From Teretinema zuelzerae (lineage in GTDB: Bacteria; Spirochaetota; Spirochaetia; Treponematales; Treponemataceae), in assembly GCF_021021555.1 (NCBI RefSeq), contig NZ_JAINWA010000003.1, positions 248,001 to 312,000 on the forward strand: 64,000 nt of DNA, in the 5' to 3' direction. Shown in pieces: positions 1 to 8,695 of the stretch (position 1 is its first letter; each line of letters opens with the position of its first letter). Below the pieces are notes generated by a model. That model was not told the origin of the DNA. It searched no databases and saw nothing but the letters and a program-made list of their open reading frames with translations. A program made the translations under genes and the position numbers.

Positions 1-1499
1 AAGAGATAAAACAGGGAAGCGTACAGGAGAGACAGGGGAAGGGATAAAAGGCTCTTCATCCGGGCCGCCAGGAAGGCGACGAGCATTACCGAAAGAAATA
101 CAGCAAGGGCGAATGCGATCCCGTCCGGTCTGTCGATAAACCGCTCAGTCAACAGGGTGTTGAGAGCGTTTGCATGAATTTCTATGCCGAACATCATCCC
201 GTAAGGGGTTTGCTTCTCATCGTCGGCCATCCCCTTTTCAAAGGCTCCGACGAGCAGGATTTTATCCTTCACACCCCGCGTCTCCGGCTGTTGTTCGACT
301 TCCGGAGACGAGTCTCTTACATAGCCGGCGTAGGAACGAACGGGAAAGGTCCTATAGCCCTCAGAAGAGGAGGATGAAGGACGCCCGGCGAAATTAATCC
401 ACATGGCGCACTGGTAATCGACGGGTATAACCGCATCGCTTTGACCCGTCCGCGCGATCCTGATTTCCTTGCCGGGTAAAACTGAACAATCGTCTGCCTT
501 CGCGTTCCAAGAATGCAAGGCAAGACTGAGCGCGATCGACGGGTAAAACGAATCGCGGTATATTTCGATTACTCTTGTTTCGGTTTCCGGAACGCCGTCG
601 CCGTCCGCATCGTAGACGAGCGGAGGAGCTTTTCGTTCCATTGCCTTTCTTAAGCGAGCAATCGAGGCTTCTGTAAGGGGTTGTTCTATTTGATGTTCCA
701 GGCCCTCCGAATCGAACCAACTTAACCGTTCGAAAACAGATTCATCCGCTAAAAATCCTGGAACAAGCTCTTCGTAGGCGATTTCGCCGACTAATTCAGA
801 ATACTTAAAAACAAGAGGCTGGCGCCTAACTACAGTATCCTGAAAATCCATATTCGCCGCTCCATAGCCGCGGGCGGCGGAATTAAGACCGGCGAGATTC
901 GTTTGCAAGCCTTGAAACGATGCCATATCCTTCCACCCCTGCCCGATCTTGGTCAGGGATGGAGTCTTTGCATCTAAATAGGATTGACGGTGTTTCATTT
1001 CCTGATCGATGTCGATTTCAGAGGGAAATTGCTCGAGTATCGACTCGAGAAACACTCTGTCGGATTCGCGTATGCTTGATTCCAAAGCTTCATCGTCTTC
1101 GCGGTTGCGCGAATCATCGATAAAAAAGAAATCGAGGAGCAAGGCTCTTTCGCGTTCGCTCTGATCAGAAATTCGGGAGAATGAATTCACGAGATCCGCA
1201 TGAACGGATCGGGGGAACGGCCATGATCCGAACCGTTGCAGCGTTTTAAGATCGACCCCGACGATTACGATATCCGAAGAAACCTTGTCATCCTCCGGAT
1301 TGAACCAAACGCCCTTCTGTATTGAACGGCGAGAATAAAATTCCTTCAATGAAAAATAGCTGTCAAGGATTCCAGGCTCAAGATTCCTGAAAAATCCCGA
1401 ACCCGAGCCTATAACCGTCAGTAAAACCGCAAAAAAAAGACCGATACACAATCCGAAGTTGCGCGTTTTCAACAGTTTGGCGTATTTTTTGACAGCCAT
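1..1499 (-). CDS. CHASE2-domain membrane sensor protein (C-terminus outside window)
   Basis: About 499 N-terminal residues are visible; the frame is open to the left edge, so the output domain is missing. The start ATG at 1499 is preceded by a GAGAGG ribosome site. A transmembrane helix lies at about residues 14-34. A long extracytoplasmic region follows with CHASE2 hallmarks: DIVIVGVD then a GSWPFPRS-like block near residue 75, and KDKILLVGAF plus GIEIHANAL near residues 412-440. At least one further hydrophobic stretch begins near residue 455. In this family CHASE2 is an external sensor joined to a cytoplasmic cyclase, kinase or similar output; an adenylate/guanylate cyclase is common but cannot be seen here. 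It lies 16 bases after a membrane TPR gene and is probably in the same transcript. Confidence 0.8.
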   Translation of the reverse strand, partial: MAVKKYAKLLKTRNFGLCIGLFFAVLLTVIGSGSGFFRNLEPGILDSYFSLKEFYSRRSIQKGVWFNPEDDKVSSDIVIVGVDLKTLQRFGSWPFPRSVHADLVNSFSRISDQSERERALLLDFFFIDDSRNREDDEALESSIRESDRVFLESILEQFPSEIDIDQEMKHRQSYLDAKTPSLTKIGQGWKDMASFQGLQTNLAGLNSAARGYGAANMDFQDTVVRRQPLVFKYSELVGEIAYEELVPGFLADESVFERLSWFDSEGLEHQIEQPLTEASIARLRKAMERKAPPLVYDADGDGVPETETRVIEIYRDSFYPSIALSLALHSWNAKADDCSVLPGKEIRIARTGQSDAVIPVDYQCAMWINFAGRPSSSSSEGYRTFPVRSYAGYVRDSSPEVEQQPETRGVKDKILLVGAFEKGMADDEKQTPYGMMFGIEIHANALNTLLTERFIDRPDGIAFALAVFLSVMLVAFLAARMKSLLSLPLSLLYASLFYL

Positions 1500-1515
1500 G
1501 CATACCTCTCGAGGG

Positions 1516-2214
1516 TTATTTCACTTCCATAGCGACCAGACGCGACTTTGCAAGCTTGGTCCACTGGTCTTCGGGATAATCGGCGGCAAGTTTTTTATAC
1601 GCCTCTGCGGCGGCTTCGGTATTCATTCTCTGTTCTTCAACTCTTCCCAGATTAAATAAAGCGCGGGGCTTCATCGAAAACGAAGAAGTATCGCTTGCTG
1701 TCTTGAAGTATAGCGCCGCTTCGTCGGCATTGTTCAGTTCGTCTGCGCAAACAGCCGCGTTGAAAAATGCGATGCCGGAAGTATAAGCCTGAACATCCGC
1801 CTGGCCTGCTTGAACATACCACTTCTGCGCCGTCGCCCAGTCTTTTTTTGCGAAATAGACTTCACCCAGGGACATCGCAGCGCGAATTCCCGCGAAACGC
1901 TTCATCTGTTTTTCGGCGATAGGAGTCAATTCGGCAATAAGAGCATCCTCTGCGGCGGTTATGGCAGCCTTGTCCGTAGAGATACGAGCTTCCTCCCAGG
2001 CGGAAACCCGGAGTTCGATTATTTCAAACGCTTTTTCGTTCGACTTACCGATTACAACGCTGACGGTTGCGATAACCGCAAAGAGAATGGTACAAGCGGC
2101 CAGGGCGGTCAATATCCAAAGTCGATGCTTAAGTAGAATCTCCGACACCTTATGCGACAATTTCACAGTTTCCGCGGTAGTTTCACCTTTTGATGCAATA
2201 GCCATCTTCGTCAT
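1516..2214 (-). CDS. Membrane-anchored tetratricopeptide-repeat protein
   Basis: 232 residues. A cytoplasmic N-terminus of about 30 residues is followed by one hydrophobic helix (about 32-55) and then an alpha-helical region with TPR-like pairs: an AGIRAAMSLGEVYF segment, an AQKWYVQAG segment, and ALFNLGRVEEQ near residue 190. The layout resembles YfgM-type proteins, which work beside the Sec translocon, but sequence alone does not prove that role. The start overlaps the stop of the sigma-54 activator by four bases (ATGA), which suggests translational coupling. Function is inferred only from the fold. Confidence 0.75.
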   Translation of the reverse strand: MTKMAIASKGETTAETVKLSHKVSEILLKHRLWILTALAACTILFAVIATVSVVIGKSNEKAFEIIELRVSAWEEARISTDKAAITAAEDALIAELTPIAEKQMKRFAGIRAAMSLGEVYFAKKDWATAQKWYVQAGQADVQAYTSGIAFFNAAVCADELNNADEAALYFKTASDTSSFSMKPRALFNLGRVEEQRMNTEAAAEAYKKLAADYPEDQWTKLAKSRLVAMEVK

Positions 2215-3728
2215 TTCTCCTTAATTTCCAATTCCTTAATCAATCGTGATAGATATGTACGTTGTATATCCAGAATCCCTGCCGTCGCAGTTTGATTCCA
2301 TTGATTTTCTTCTAAAACTTTCTGAATATAATGCTTCTTGAAAAGGTTCAAAACGGATTTAAGACTTTTATCTCCGTCTATATTATTATCAGGCATTGTC
2401 CGGATATTCAAGAGTAAATCTTCTTCCCGTATGTACGGGGGCTTTCCTATGACGCACGCCCTTTCTATCGTATTTTCCAGTTCGCGTATGTTTCCCGGCC
2501 AGGAATAAGAAATGATCGCGCTCATCGCCCCTTCCGAGAATCCGAGAAAATCCTTTTTGACCTCATGCCGGAACTTTTTGAGAAAAAAAAGCGCAAGCTC
2601 GGGAATATCTTCGAGGCGTTGGCGAAGCGGCGGTATATACATAGGCAACACATTGAGCCTGTAGTACAGATCAGACCGGAACTTTTGTTCTTCAACCAGT
2701 TTTTCGATATCTCTATTAGTCGCGGCGACGATACGGACATTAACGGTGATAGTATCGCTCGACCCCAGCTTTTCGAAGGTTCTGTTTTGAATAACCCGAA
2801 GAAGTTTCGATTGAAGAGCCAATGGCAGATCGCCGATTTCGTCGAGAAAAATCGTGCCCTGGTCCGCCATCTCGAAGCGGCCCTTCCTGTTGCTGATAGC
2901 ATCGGTGAAGGCTCCCTTGACATGGCCGAACAATTCGCTTTCGAGCAATCCTTCAGGTAGCGCTGCGCAATTCACCCGAACAAAAGGCTTGGAAGCCCGA
3001 TCGCTTTTCAGATGAAGCTGTTCTGCAATCAATTCCTTGCCTACCCCGCTCTCTCCGAGAATAAGCACCGATGAATCTGATTTTGCCACCCGTTCAACGA
3101 TATCAAGCTTTTCCAGAATAACAGGACTGCGCGCTATCATCGTATGATAGCCTCTATCAGTTGCTATCTGATCCTGAAGAACAACGATTTCATCCCGCGA
3201 GCGTTGCAGAAAACGAGCGTTCTGGTACGCAAGCGCTGCCTGATTAGCGAGTATTTCAAGAACTTCAAGGTCCTGAAGGGTAAAACCGCATTCAGCGCCT
3301 TTATTCAAAATTTCAATAACGCCGATGCACTCGTCTTTGACCCTCATCGGGACGGCGAGCATGTTCTGAGTACGATAGCCGGTGGACTGTTGAACCGCGG
3401 GATTAAAACGAGGATCGTTTGCGACATCGTTTACGATAAGGCTCCGGTTGTTTTTTACAACCCAGCCGGCTATGCCTTCGTCCATTTTTACAATGAATTT
3501 CTTTGCTTCGAGACCTTTCGGGCCAAGAGCGATTTCGAAACGAAGGTACTGTTTACTTGAATCTACCAAAAGAAGGGAAGAAGCTTCGCCGGAAACAAGA
3601 CGCATTGCCGACTCAAGTATATGAGCCAGCAATGCGCTTACATCGGAATAATTAGAGTTGATTAGCGTATTAATCTCGATAAGAGCATTGAGTTTTTCAG
3701 TGTCAAGGGAACTAGACAGTTTCATCAA
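2211..3728 (-). CDS. Sigma-54-dependent transcriptional activator with N-terminal GAF domain
   Basis: 505 residues with the three-part layout of NifA/FhlA-type enhancer-binding proteins. A GAF sensor domain covers about residues 15-170. An AAA+ domain covers about 195-430, with Walker A GESGVGKE at 225-232 and Walker B DEIGD at 296-300. A Fis-type helix-turn-helix ends the protein (NQTATAGILDIQRTYLSRL). The sigma-54 contact loop reads GAFTDA (272-277) instead of the textbook GAFTGA. The ligand and target promoters cannot be read from sequence. It lies 21 bases after rpsA and overlaps the next TPR gene by four bases, so it is the third-last member of a long housekeeping run. Confidence 0.9.
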   Translation of the reverse strand: MMKLSSSLDTEKLNALIEINTLINSNYSDVSALLAHILESAMRLVSGEASSLLLVDSSKQYLRFEIALGPKGLEAKKFIVKMDEGIAGWVVKNNRSLIVNDVANDPRFNPAVQQSTGYRTQNMLAVPMRVKDECIGVIEILNKGAECGFTLQDLEVLEILANQAALAYQNARFLQRSRDEIVVLQDQIATDRGYHTMIARSPVILEKLDIVERVAKSDSSVLILGESGVGKELIAEQLHLKSDRASKPFVRVNCAALPEGLLESELFGHVKGAFTDAISNRKGRFEMADQGTIFLDEIGDLPLALQSKLLRVIQNRTFEKLGSSDTITVNVRIVAATNRDIEKLVEEQKFRSDLYYRLNVLPMYIPPLRQRLEDIPELALFFLKKFRHEVKKDFLGFSEGAMSAIISYSWPGNIRELENTIERACVIGKPPYIREEDLLLNIRTMPDNNIDGDKSLKSVLNLFKKHYIQKVLEENQWNQTATAGILDIQRTYLSRLIKELEIKEK

Positions 3729-3749
3729 TGCCGCTCATCGAAATCATAA

Positions 3750-5471
3750 TCAGTTGTTCTTGTTTTTCAAAAAATCTCCGAGCGTATATGCGCCGTCGTT
3801 TTTCTCTTCTTCAGAAGACATATACCGGGAAATTTCTTCTCTTTGAACTTTCTTTTTATAGTCCTTGATTGAGAAAGCGACCTTCTGCTTATCAGGGCTT
3901 ACTTCTACAACGACTACTTTAATGGTTTCTCCGACGGTATACTTTTTTACAGCGTCTTCGAAGGTTTCTTCACGGGATTCTGTGAGGTTCTGCTTGTTGA
4001 TCAAACCTTCGATTCCCCCGGCTACCTTGAGGAAAACACCGAAATCGGTGATAGAGGTAATCTCGCCTTCGACGGATGTTCCGGGAGGGTTCGCTGCCGC
4101 GAAATTCTGCCACGGATCGTCCGAGAGCTGCTTAACGCCGACGCGGATGCGTCTGTTGTCGGGATCGATCTCAATAACCATGACTTCGATTTCCTGATCA
4201 ACAGAAAGTTCGCTGCCGGGATGCTTGATCTTGCGGGTCCATGAAAGGTCGTCGACATGAAGGAAACCGTCGATTCCTTCTTCGAGTTCTACGAATGCGC
4301 CGGCATTGGTGACCTTTACGATTTTGCGGGTCAGCTTGGTGCCGCTGGGATACTTCTTGGCGATGGAATCCCAAGGATTGTCGGTTACCTGCTTGAGTCC
4401 GAGCGAAACGCGTCCGGCTTGGATATCGTATCCCAGAATCATGCATTCAAGTTCGTCGCCGATCTTGACCATGTCTTCGGGCTTGTTGATTTTTTTAACC
4501 CAGCTGAACTCGCTGATGTGCGCGAGGCCTTCGATTCCCTCTTCCAGTTCGATGAACGCGCCGAACTCGGTCAACTTGGTAACCTTGCCCTTCACGACGT
4601 CGTTAACATGGAACTTGTCTTCAAAGTGCAGCCACGGATCTTCGGAGAAGTGCTTCAGAGAAAGATTGATTCTCTTGTCTTCCGGATCGAGGCGGATTAC
4701 CTTGAGGGTGATTTCCTGTCCCTTCTTCACGAAATCCTTAGGCCGGGTAACGTGGCCCCAGCTCATATCGTTGATATGAAGAAGGCCGTCGAAGCCGCCG
4801 AGATCGATGAAGGCGCCGAAGCTGGTGAAGCTTTTGACGACGCCGGTGACCGAATCTCCGATCTGGATATCCTTGAAGAATTTCTCGCGGTTGACCTCTG
4901 TCTGTTCCTCGAGGTACTTTCTGCGGTTGACGACCACATTGACCTTGTTGTCTGAATAGAGGCGCTCTACATAAAACATCGCCTTGAGAGCGAGAAGTTT
5001 TTCGGCCTTCTCAACTTTCTGGCTGTCTGATTGGCTGATCGGAAGGAACGCGCGAACGCCTGCGCCGAGCAGGACTTCGTATCCGCCCTTCACTACTTTA
5101 TCGATAGTTCCTTCTACGGGAACCTTGTCCTGAAAAGCTTGTCTGAGATTTTTCCAGAAAACCTTTACGTCGGCCTTCTGTTTGGAAACGATAACCTCGC
5201 CGTGCTTATTCTCTTTCTTTTCGAGAACTACGCTGACGGTATCGCCCACTTTCGGCAGTTCGGTAAACTCCGCAACCGGAATCTTGCCTTCGGATTTATA
5301 ACCGACATCAATAAAAACCTGTTCGTTTGTTACCTGGATGACAATACCGTCAACAAGCTGTCCCTCTTCGAGAGACTGGAACGACTTCAGGTATTCTTCC
5401 TGTAATCGTGTCTGCTGGATGTCCTCGCCGGAGTTCTTCTGACCATCCTTTGCCACTTCCATCTGATCCAT
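3750..5471 (-). CDS. rpsA: 30S ribosomal protein S1
   Basis: 573 residues with six consecutive S1 (OB-fold) repeats. The last four carry the typical FGAFI/NAGAFV/FGVF signature and end in RINLSLK, RVSLGLK, RIRVGVK and VAFSIK. In the family, S1 binds mRNA and helps it onto the 30S subunit. The open frame also allows a TTG at 5477, but ATG at 5471 is preferred because an AGGG ribosome site lies about eight bases before it. It directly follows cmk, the usual bacterial pairing, and is in the same frame as cmk with only one TAA between them. Confidence 0.96.
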   Translation of the reverse strand: MDQMEVAKDGQKNSGEDIQQTRLQEEYLKSFQSLEEGQLVDGIVIQVTNEQVFIDVGYKSEGKIPVAEFTELPKVGDTVSVVLEKKENKHGEVIVSKQKADVKVFWKNLRQAFQDKVPVEGTIDKVVKGGYEVLLGAGVRAFLPISQSDSQKVEKAEKLLALKAMFYVERLYSDNKVNVVVNRRKYLEEQTEVNREKFFKDIQIGDSVTGVVKSFTSFGAFIDLGGFDGLLHINDMSWGHVTRPKDFVKKGQEITLKVIRLDPEDKRINLSLKHFSEDPWLHFEDKFHVNDVVKGKVTKLTEFGAFIELEEGIEGLAHISEFSWVKKINKPEDMVKIGDELECMILGYDIQAGRVSLGLKQVTDNPWDSIAKKYPSGTKLTRKIVKVTNAGAFVELEEGIDGFLHVDDLSWTRKIKHPGSELSVDQEIEVMVIEIDPDNRRIRVGVKQLSDDPWQNFAAANPPGTSVEGEITSITDFGVFLKVAGGIEGLINKQNLTESREETFEDAVKKYTVGETIKVVVVEVSPDKQKVAFSIKDYKKKVQREEISRYMSSEEEKNDGAYTLGDFLKNKNN

Positions 5472-5480
5472 AACCAACCC

Positions 5481-6146
5481 TTATAAGTGAATTTTGGTTA
5501 TCATCATGTCACAAACGTTCTGTATGGTCAAGTCCGATGTATCGATATAGACGGCATCGGGGGCGATTTTCAGGCTTCCTTCTTTTTTATTTCTATCTAT
5601 TAGATCTCTTTCGGCAATCGAAGCTTCGATTTCTTTCAATGATAGCGAACTGGTGCCTTGATCGAACCGTCGTTTTGCCCGCGACGCAGGCGAAGCGTCG
5701 AGAAAAAACTTACAGTCCGCGTCCGGGAATACGACGGTGGTCATATCTCTTCCTTCGCACACAACGCCGGTTTCGCGGGCAACGGCGCGAATTTTTTCGT
5801 TGACGATGTGACGAACGCCGACGATAGCCGACAACGGAGCGACGATTGATTCGACGGAATCGCTGCGTAAATAGCTCTCGACGTCCTCCGGTCCGATGAA
5901 GAGCCTGCCATTTTTGTAGGCGAGCGGGACGGATTTCGCGAAAGATATTATCGCGTCTTCATCTGAAAGATCTGGAGATGCTCCGCCCGAACCGTCCAGG
6001 GCACCGCCCAGGCTGCGCAGAAGGGCCAGGGTGACGCCGCGGTAAAAACTTCCGGTGTTCATAAAGGTTAAACCGGTTCTTTCAGCGATAATCTTGGCTA
6101 TGGTGCTCTTTCCGGATCCTGCCGGGCCGTCGATAGCGATAATCAT
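5481..6146 (-). CDS. cmk: Cytidylate kinase
   Basis: 221 residues, normal length for bacterial CMP kinase, which phosphorylates CMP and dCMP with ATP. The P-loop GPAGSGKST is at residues 7-15, followed by FMNTGSFYRG (usual YLDTGAMYRA) for nucleotide binding. VVCEGRDMTTVVFPDADCKFF matches the family's GRDIGTVVFPDA block. The C-terminal RDLIDRN fits the LID region. The start overlaps rluB's stop by four bases and rpsA follows directly. Confidence 0.95.
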   Translation of the reverse strand: MIIAIDGPAGSGKSTIAKIIAERTGLTFMNTGSFYRGVTLALLRSLGGALDGSGGASPDLSDEDAIISFAKSVPLAYKNGRLFIGPEDVESYLRSDSVESIVAPLSAIVGVRHIVNEKIRAVARETGVVCEGRDMTTVVFPDADCKFFLDASPASRAKRRFDQGTSSLSLKEIEASIAERDLIDRNKKEGSLKIAPDAVYIDTSDLTIQNVCDMMITKIHL

Positions 6147-6910
6147 ATATAGTCACCTGTTGATGCGGGATTTGCTCTATTTGCGAGGTTTTGCACCTCC
6201 GCATCGGTCAGATTCCTGAAGGCTCCCGGCGGCATATCTCCCAAGAGCACCGATCCGATGCGAATTCTGATCAGTTTTTTTACCCGGACGTCGAAGTGTT
6301 CGAGAACCCGGCGGATTTCCCTGTTTTTCCCTTCTACAAGAACGATTCTCAATCGTCTCGATGAAATGCGCTCAGCTTCCTTGCATTTATAAAACACCGA
6401 ATCGATCCGGATGCCCCCGATAAAAGACGATACCAGATCGTCGCGATACGGAAGACTTGTCTCGACAATATACTCTTTCTCGATTTCAGCCGACGGATGC
6501 CCGACGATCGATGCGAATTCTCCGTCATTGGTAAAAATCAAGGCACCCGAAGAAAACATATCCAGCCTGCCGATATTATACAGTCGCTCCGAATAGGCTT
6601 CTTTCAGCAAATCGGCGGCTACAGGACGGCCCTTCTCGTCCGAAAGAGAACAAACATGTCCGGAAGGTTTATGAAGAAGCACATACCGCTTCGTTTCTTC
6701 GAGCCTAAGCGGATTGCCGTCGAGACATATCCGATCGTCCAGGCGGACTTTTACGCCCATCTCGGACACTACGGCTCCGTTCACGCTTACCCGTCCGTCG
6801 AGAATCAATCTTTCAGCTCCGCGTCGCGAGGCTGCACCGGCGTGAGCGAGAAAAACCTGGAGGCGCATTTCTTTATCGGGCGAGTTCAAATCTGTCACTT
6901 TCTGTTTCAT
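6143..6910 (-). CDS. rluB: rRNA pseudouridine synthase, RsuA/RluB family
   Basis: 255 residues. An N-terminal S4 RNA-binding domain (about 15-65; SRRGAERLILDGRVSVNG) is followed by the pseudouridine synthase core. The catalytic aspartate is D117 in GRLDMFSSGALIFTNDG, and GKNREIRRVLEHF is the family's C-terminal motif. RluB acts on helix 89 of 23S rRNA; the scpA-scpB-rluB order supports RluB over RsuA. The listed start overlaps scpB by 38 bases. An ATG at 6868 (residue 15, MRLQVF) would begin just after scpB and still include the whole S4 domain, and neither start has a strong ribosome site. Confidence 0.88.
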   Translation of the reverse strand: MKQKVTDLNSPDKEMRLQVFLAHAGAASRRGAERLILDGRVSVNGAVVSEMGVKVRLDDRICLDGNPLRLEETKRYVLLHKPSGHVCSLSDEKGRPVAADLLKEAYSERLYNIGRLDMFSSGALIFTNDGEFASIVGHPSAEIEKEYIVETSLPYRDDLVSSFIGGIRIDSVFYKCKEAERISSRRLRIVLVEGKNREIRRVLEHFDVRVKKLIRIRIGSVLLGDMPPGAFRNLTDAEVQNLANRANPASTGDYI

Positions 6911-7417
6911 CCAATTTTGGCAAGTCCGCGATGCTGCTGAGGCGGAATACTTTTAAAAATTCCTTGGTCGTTCCGAATTGAACGGGCTTTCCCGGAATGT
7001 CCTTTTTGCCTACTTCCTTGATCAAATTACGCTCGGCGAGCAGCCGGATCATGTTGTCGGCCGAAACTCCCCGTATAGCTTCGATTTCAGAGCGGGTGAT
7101 CGGCTGCGAATACGCGATAATTGAAAGAGTCTCCATCGCGGCCCGCGACAGCTTGTTATCGTTTTTTTTGCCGTATTTATCTTTTAAGCAATCCCACAAC
7201 TCTTTCTTGGGGCTTATCGTCCATCCCCCGAGATCTGAACCATTTCAATTCCATGGGCTTCGTCGGCGTATCGTTCCTTCAACAGTTCAAGCGTCTGGTT
7301 GACTACATCCAGGGAAAGACCGGAAACCCTCACGATCGCCGCTTCATCGAGCGGTTCATTCTCCAAATACAAGATGGCTTCGACCAGGGCGGTTTCTTTT
7401 TCCATTTTATACTCCAT
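6873..7417 (-). pseudogene. scpB: ScpB, chromosome segregation/condensation subunit, interrupted by a one-base deletion
   Basis: Two pieces in adjacent frames form one ScpB. The N-terminal piece (7417-7214) has ALVEAILYLENEPLDEAAI and ends early at GIEMVQISGDGR. The C-terminal piece (from about 7230 to 6873) carries the winged-helix signature LSRAAMETLSIIAYSQPITRSEI and GKPVQFGTTKEFL. Adding one G to the G5 run (7225-7229 on the complementary strand) restores ISGGWTISPKKELWDC and a 181-residue protein, the usual ScpB length. ScpB partners with ScpA and SMC to compact and segregate chromosomes. A base-calling error seems likelier than true decay, because everything else in the gene is intact. 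Confidence 0.88.
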
Positions 7418-7425
7418 ACTCTATG

Positions 7426-8205
7426 TCACCCCTCGACCGTCAATTCCATCTCGTCGATGGAAATCTTCTCCCAGGGCCGTATTTTTATATCGCCGAACAT
7501 GCGGTTCTGCCACACGCTCGCCATTCTGAACTTGACTGCCTCGAGAATCGCCATAAACGCGCACACTACATCCATCAGATTGCCCTTCCGGACGATCAAA
7601 TCCGTAAACAGACATTCTCCGCGAGTTTCCAATAATTCGTTCATCAGAGTGATCTTTTCGTTCACGGATACTTCTTCGTATAAATCTAGTATTCTCTCCG
7701 AATTATAACTGGATACGAGATTTGAAAAGGTTTTTAAAAGATCCCAGGTATCCACGCGCTCCCACAATTCTTCTTCGCCGAAAGGAAGCGGACGCTGAAT
7801 TTTCTTTCTTTCAAAAACCCACTCGGCTTCGCTTTCTTTTTGCTCCATCAATTCCGAGAGCTTTTTGTATTTCTGGTATTCGATAAGCTTGTCGACCAGT
7901 TCCTGCCGGGGGTCGTCGATTTCTTCGTCGTCGAGAACGATCTCGACAGGAAGGAGCATTCTGCTCTTTATATACAGTAGAGTTGCGGCTAACGCATAAA
8001 ATTCCGTCAAACTTGAAAGATCGGATCCCACAGCATAATCGAGGTATTCCAGATATTGCTCGGTGATATGGCCTATCGGAATATCATAGATATTCACCTC
8101 GTTCTTTTTAATCAAAAAAAGCAGGAGATCCAGAGGTCCTTCAAAATCGTTAATACGGAACGTATTTCCCTGTTCCGCGTTTGCAGTCTGATTATCAGCT
8201 TCCAT
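7426..8205 (-). CDS. scpA: Segregation and condensation protein A
   Basis: 259 residues, normal for this kleisin. The N-terminal signature is FEGPLDLLLFLIKKNEVNIYDIPI. The middle carries LATLLYIKSRMLLP with an acidic linker after it, and the C-terminal winged-helix region has FMAILEAVKFRM. ScpA bridges the SMC heads and binds ScpB. The start overlaps folK by 11 bases and scpB begins eight bases after the stop. Confidence 0.95.
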   Translation of the reverse strand: MEADNQTANAEQGNTFRINDFEGPLDLLLFLIKKNEVNIYDIPIGHITEQYLEYLDYAVGSDLSSLTEFYALAATLLYIKSRMLLPVEIVLDDEEIDDPRQELVDKLIEYQKYKKLSELMEQKESEAEWVFERKKIQRPLPFGEEELWERVDTWDLLKTFSNLVSSYNSERILDLYEEVSVNEKITLMNELLETRGECLFTDLIVRKGNLMDVVCAFMAILEAVKFRMASVWQNRMFGDIKIRPWEKISIDEMELTVEG

Positions 8206-8692
8206 AGAGCGTTCCTGCCTTTAGAACCCCTTGATCGGGTAATGCTGCGCAAATATCCTGAAACAACCGTCCCGTAAGAGGATCTGATAGTTGTGGAAGA
8301 ATTTCAAGCAGGGGAATCAGCACGAATTGTCGATTCTTCATTCTCGGATGAGGCACCTGCAGCCGAGGCGTATCTATTACCGAATTTCCGAACAATTCGA
8401 CGTCGATATCAAGCGTCCGGGGTCCGTATCGAATTTCACTGGAACGATCGCGTAAATTCACGTTTTCAATGTCCAATACGGCATCCAGCAGATGTTCGGC
8501 CGTTCCGGAATACATTCCGGCGATTACCATATTGTAAAAATCGTCCTGTTGAAGATACTCCATCGGTTTTGTCTTATATATTGAAGACATTTTCATCTGA
8601 TGAATCTCCTTTTCCAGAGATTCGACGGCATGACGAAAATACGATACGGATTCTCCGCAGTTCGACCCGAGACCTAATACGACTTGAGTCAT
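8195..8692 (-). CDS. folK: 2-amino-4-hydroxy-6-hydroxymethyldihydropteridine pyrophosphokinase
   Basis: 165 residues, full length for HPPK, which transfers pyrophosphate from ATP to hydroxymethyldihydropterin in folate synthesis. The N-terminal LGLGSNCGES, the DFYNMVI segment and the diagnostic RYGPRTLDIDVELFG block, with its metal-binding DxD, are all present; VPHPRMKNRQFVLIPL completes the active site. No other folate gene is in the window. It lies three bases after recA and overlaps scpA by 11. Confidence 0.93.
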   Translation of the reverse strand: MTQVVLGLGSNCGESVSYFRHAVESLEKEIHQMKMSSIYKTKPMEYLQQDDFYNMVIAGMYSGTAEHLLDAVLDIENVNLRDRSSEIRYGPRTLDIDVELFGNSVIDTPRLQVPHPRMKNRQFVLIPLLEILPQLSDPLTGRLFQDICAALPDQGVLKAGTLYGS

Positions 8693-8695
8693 TGA

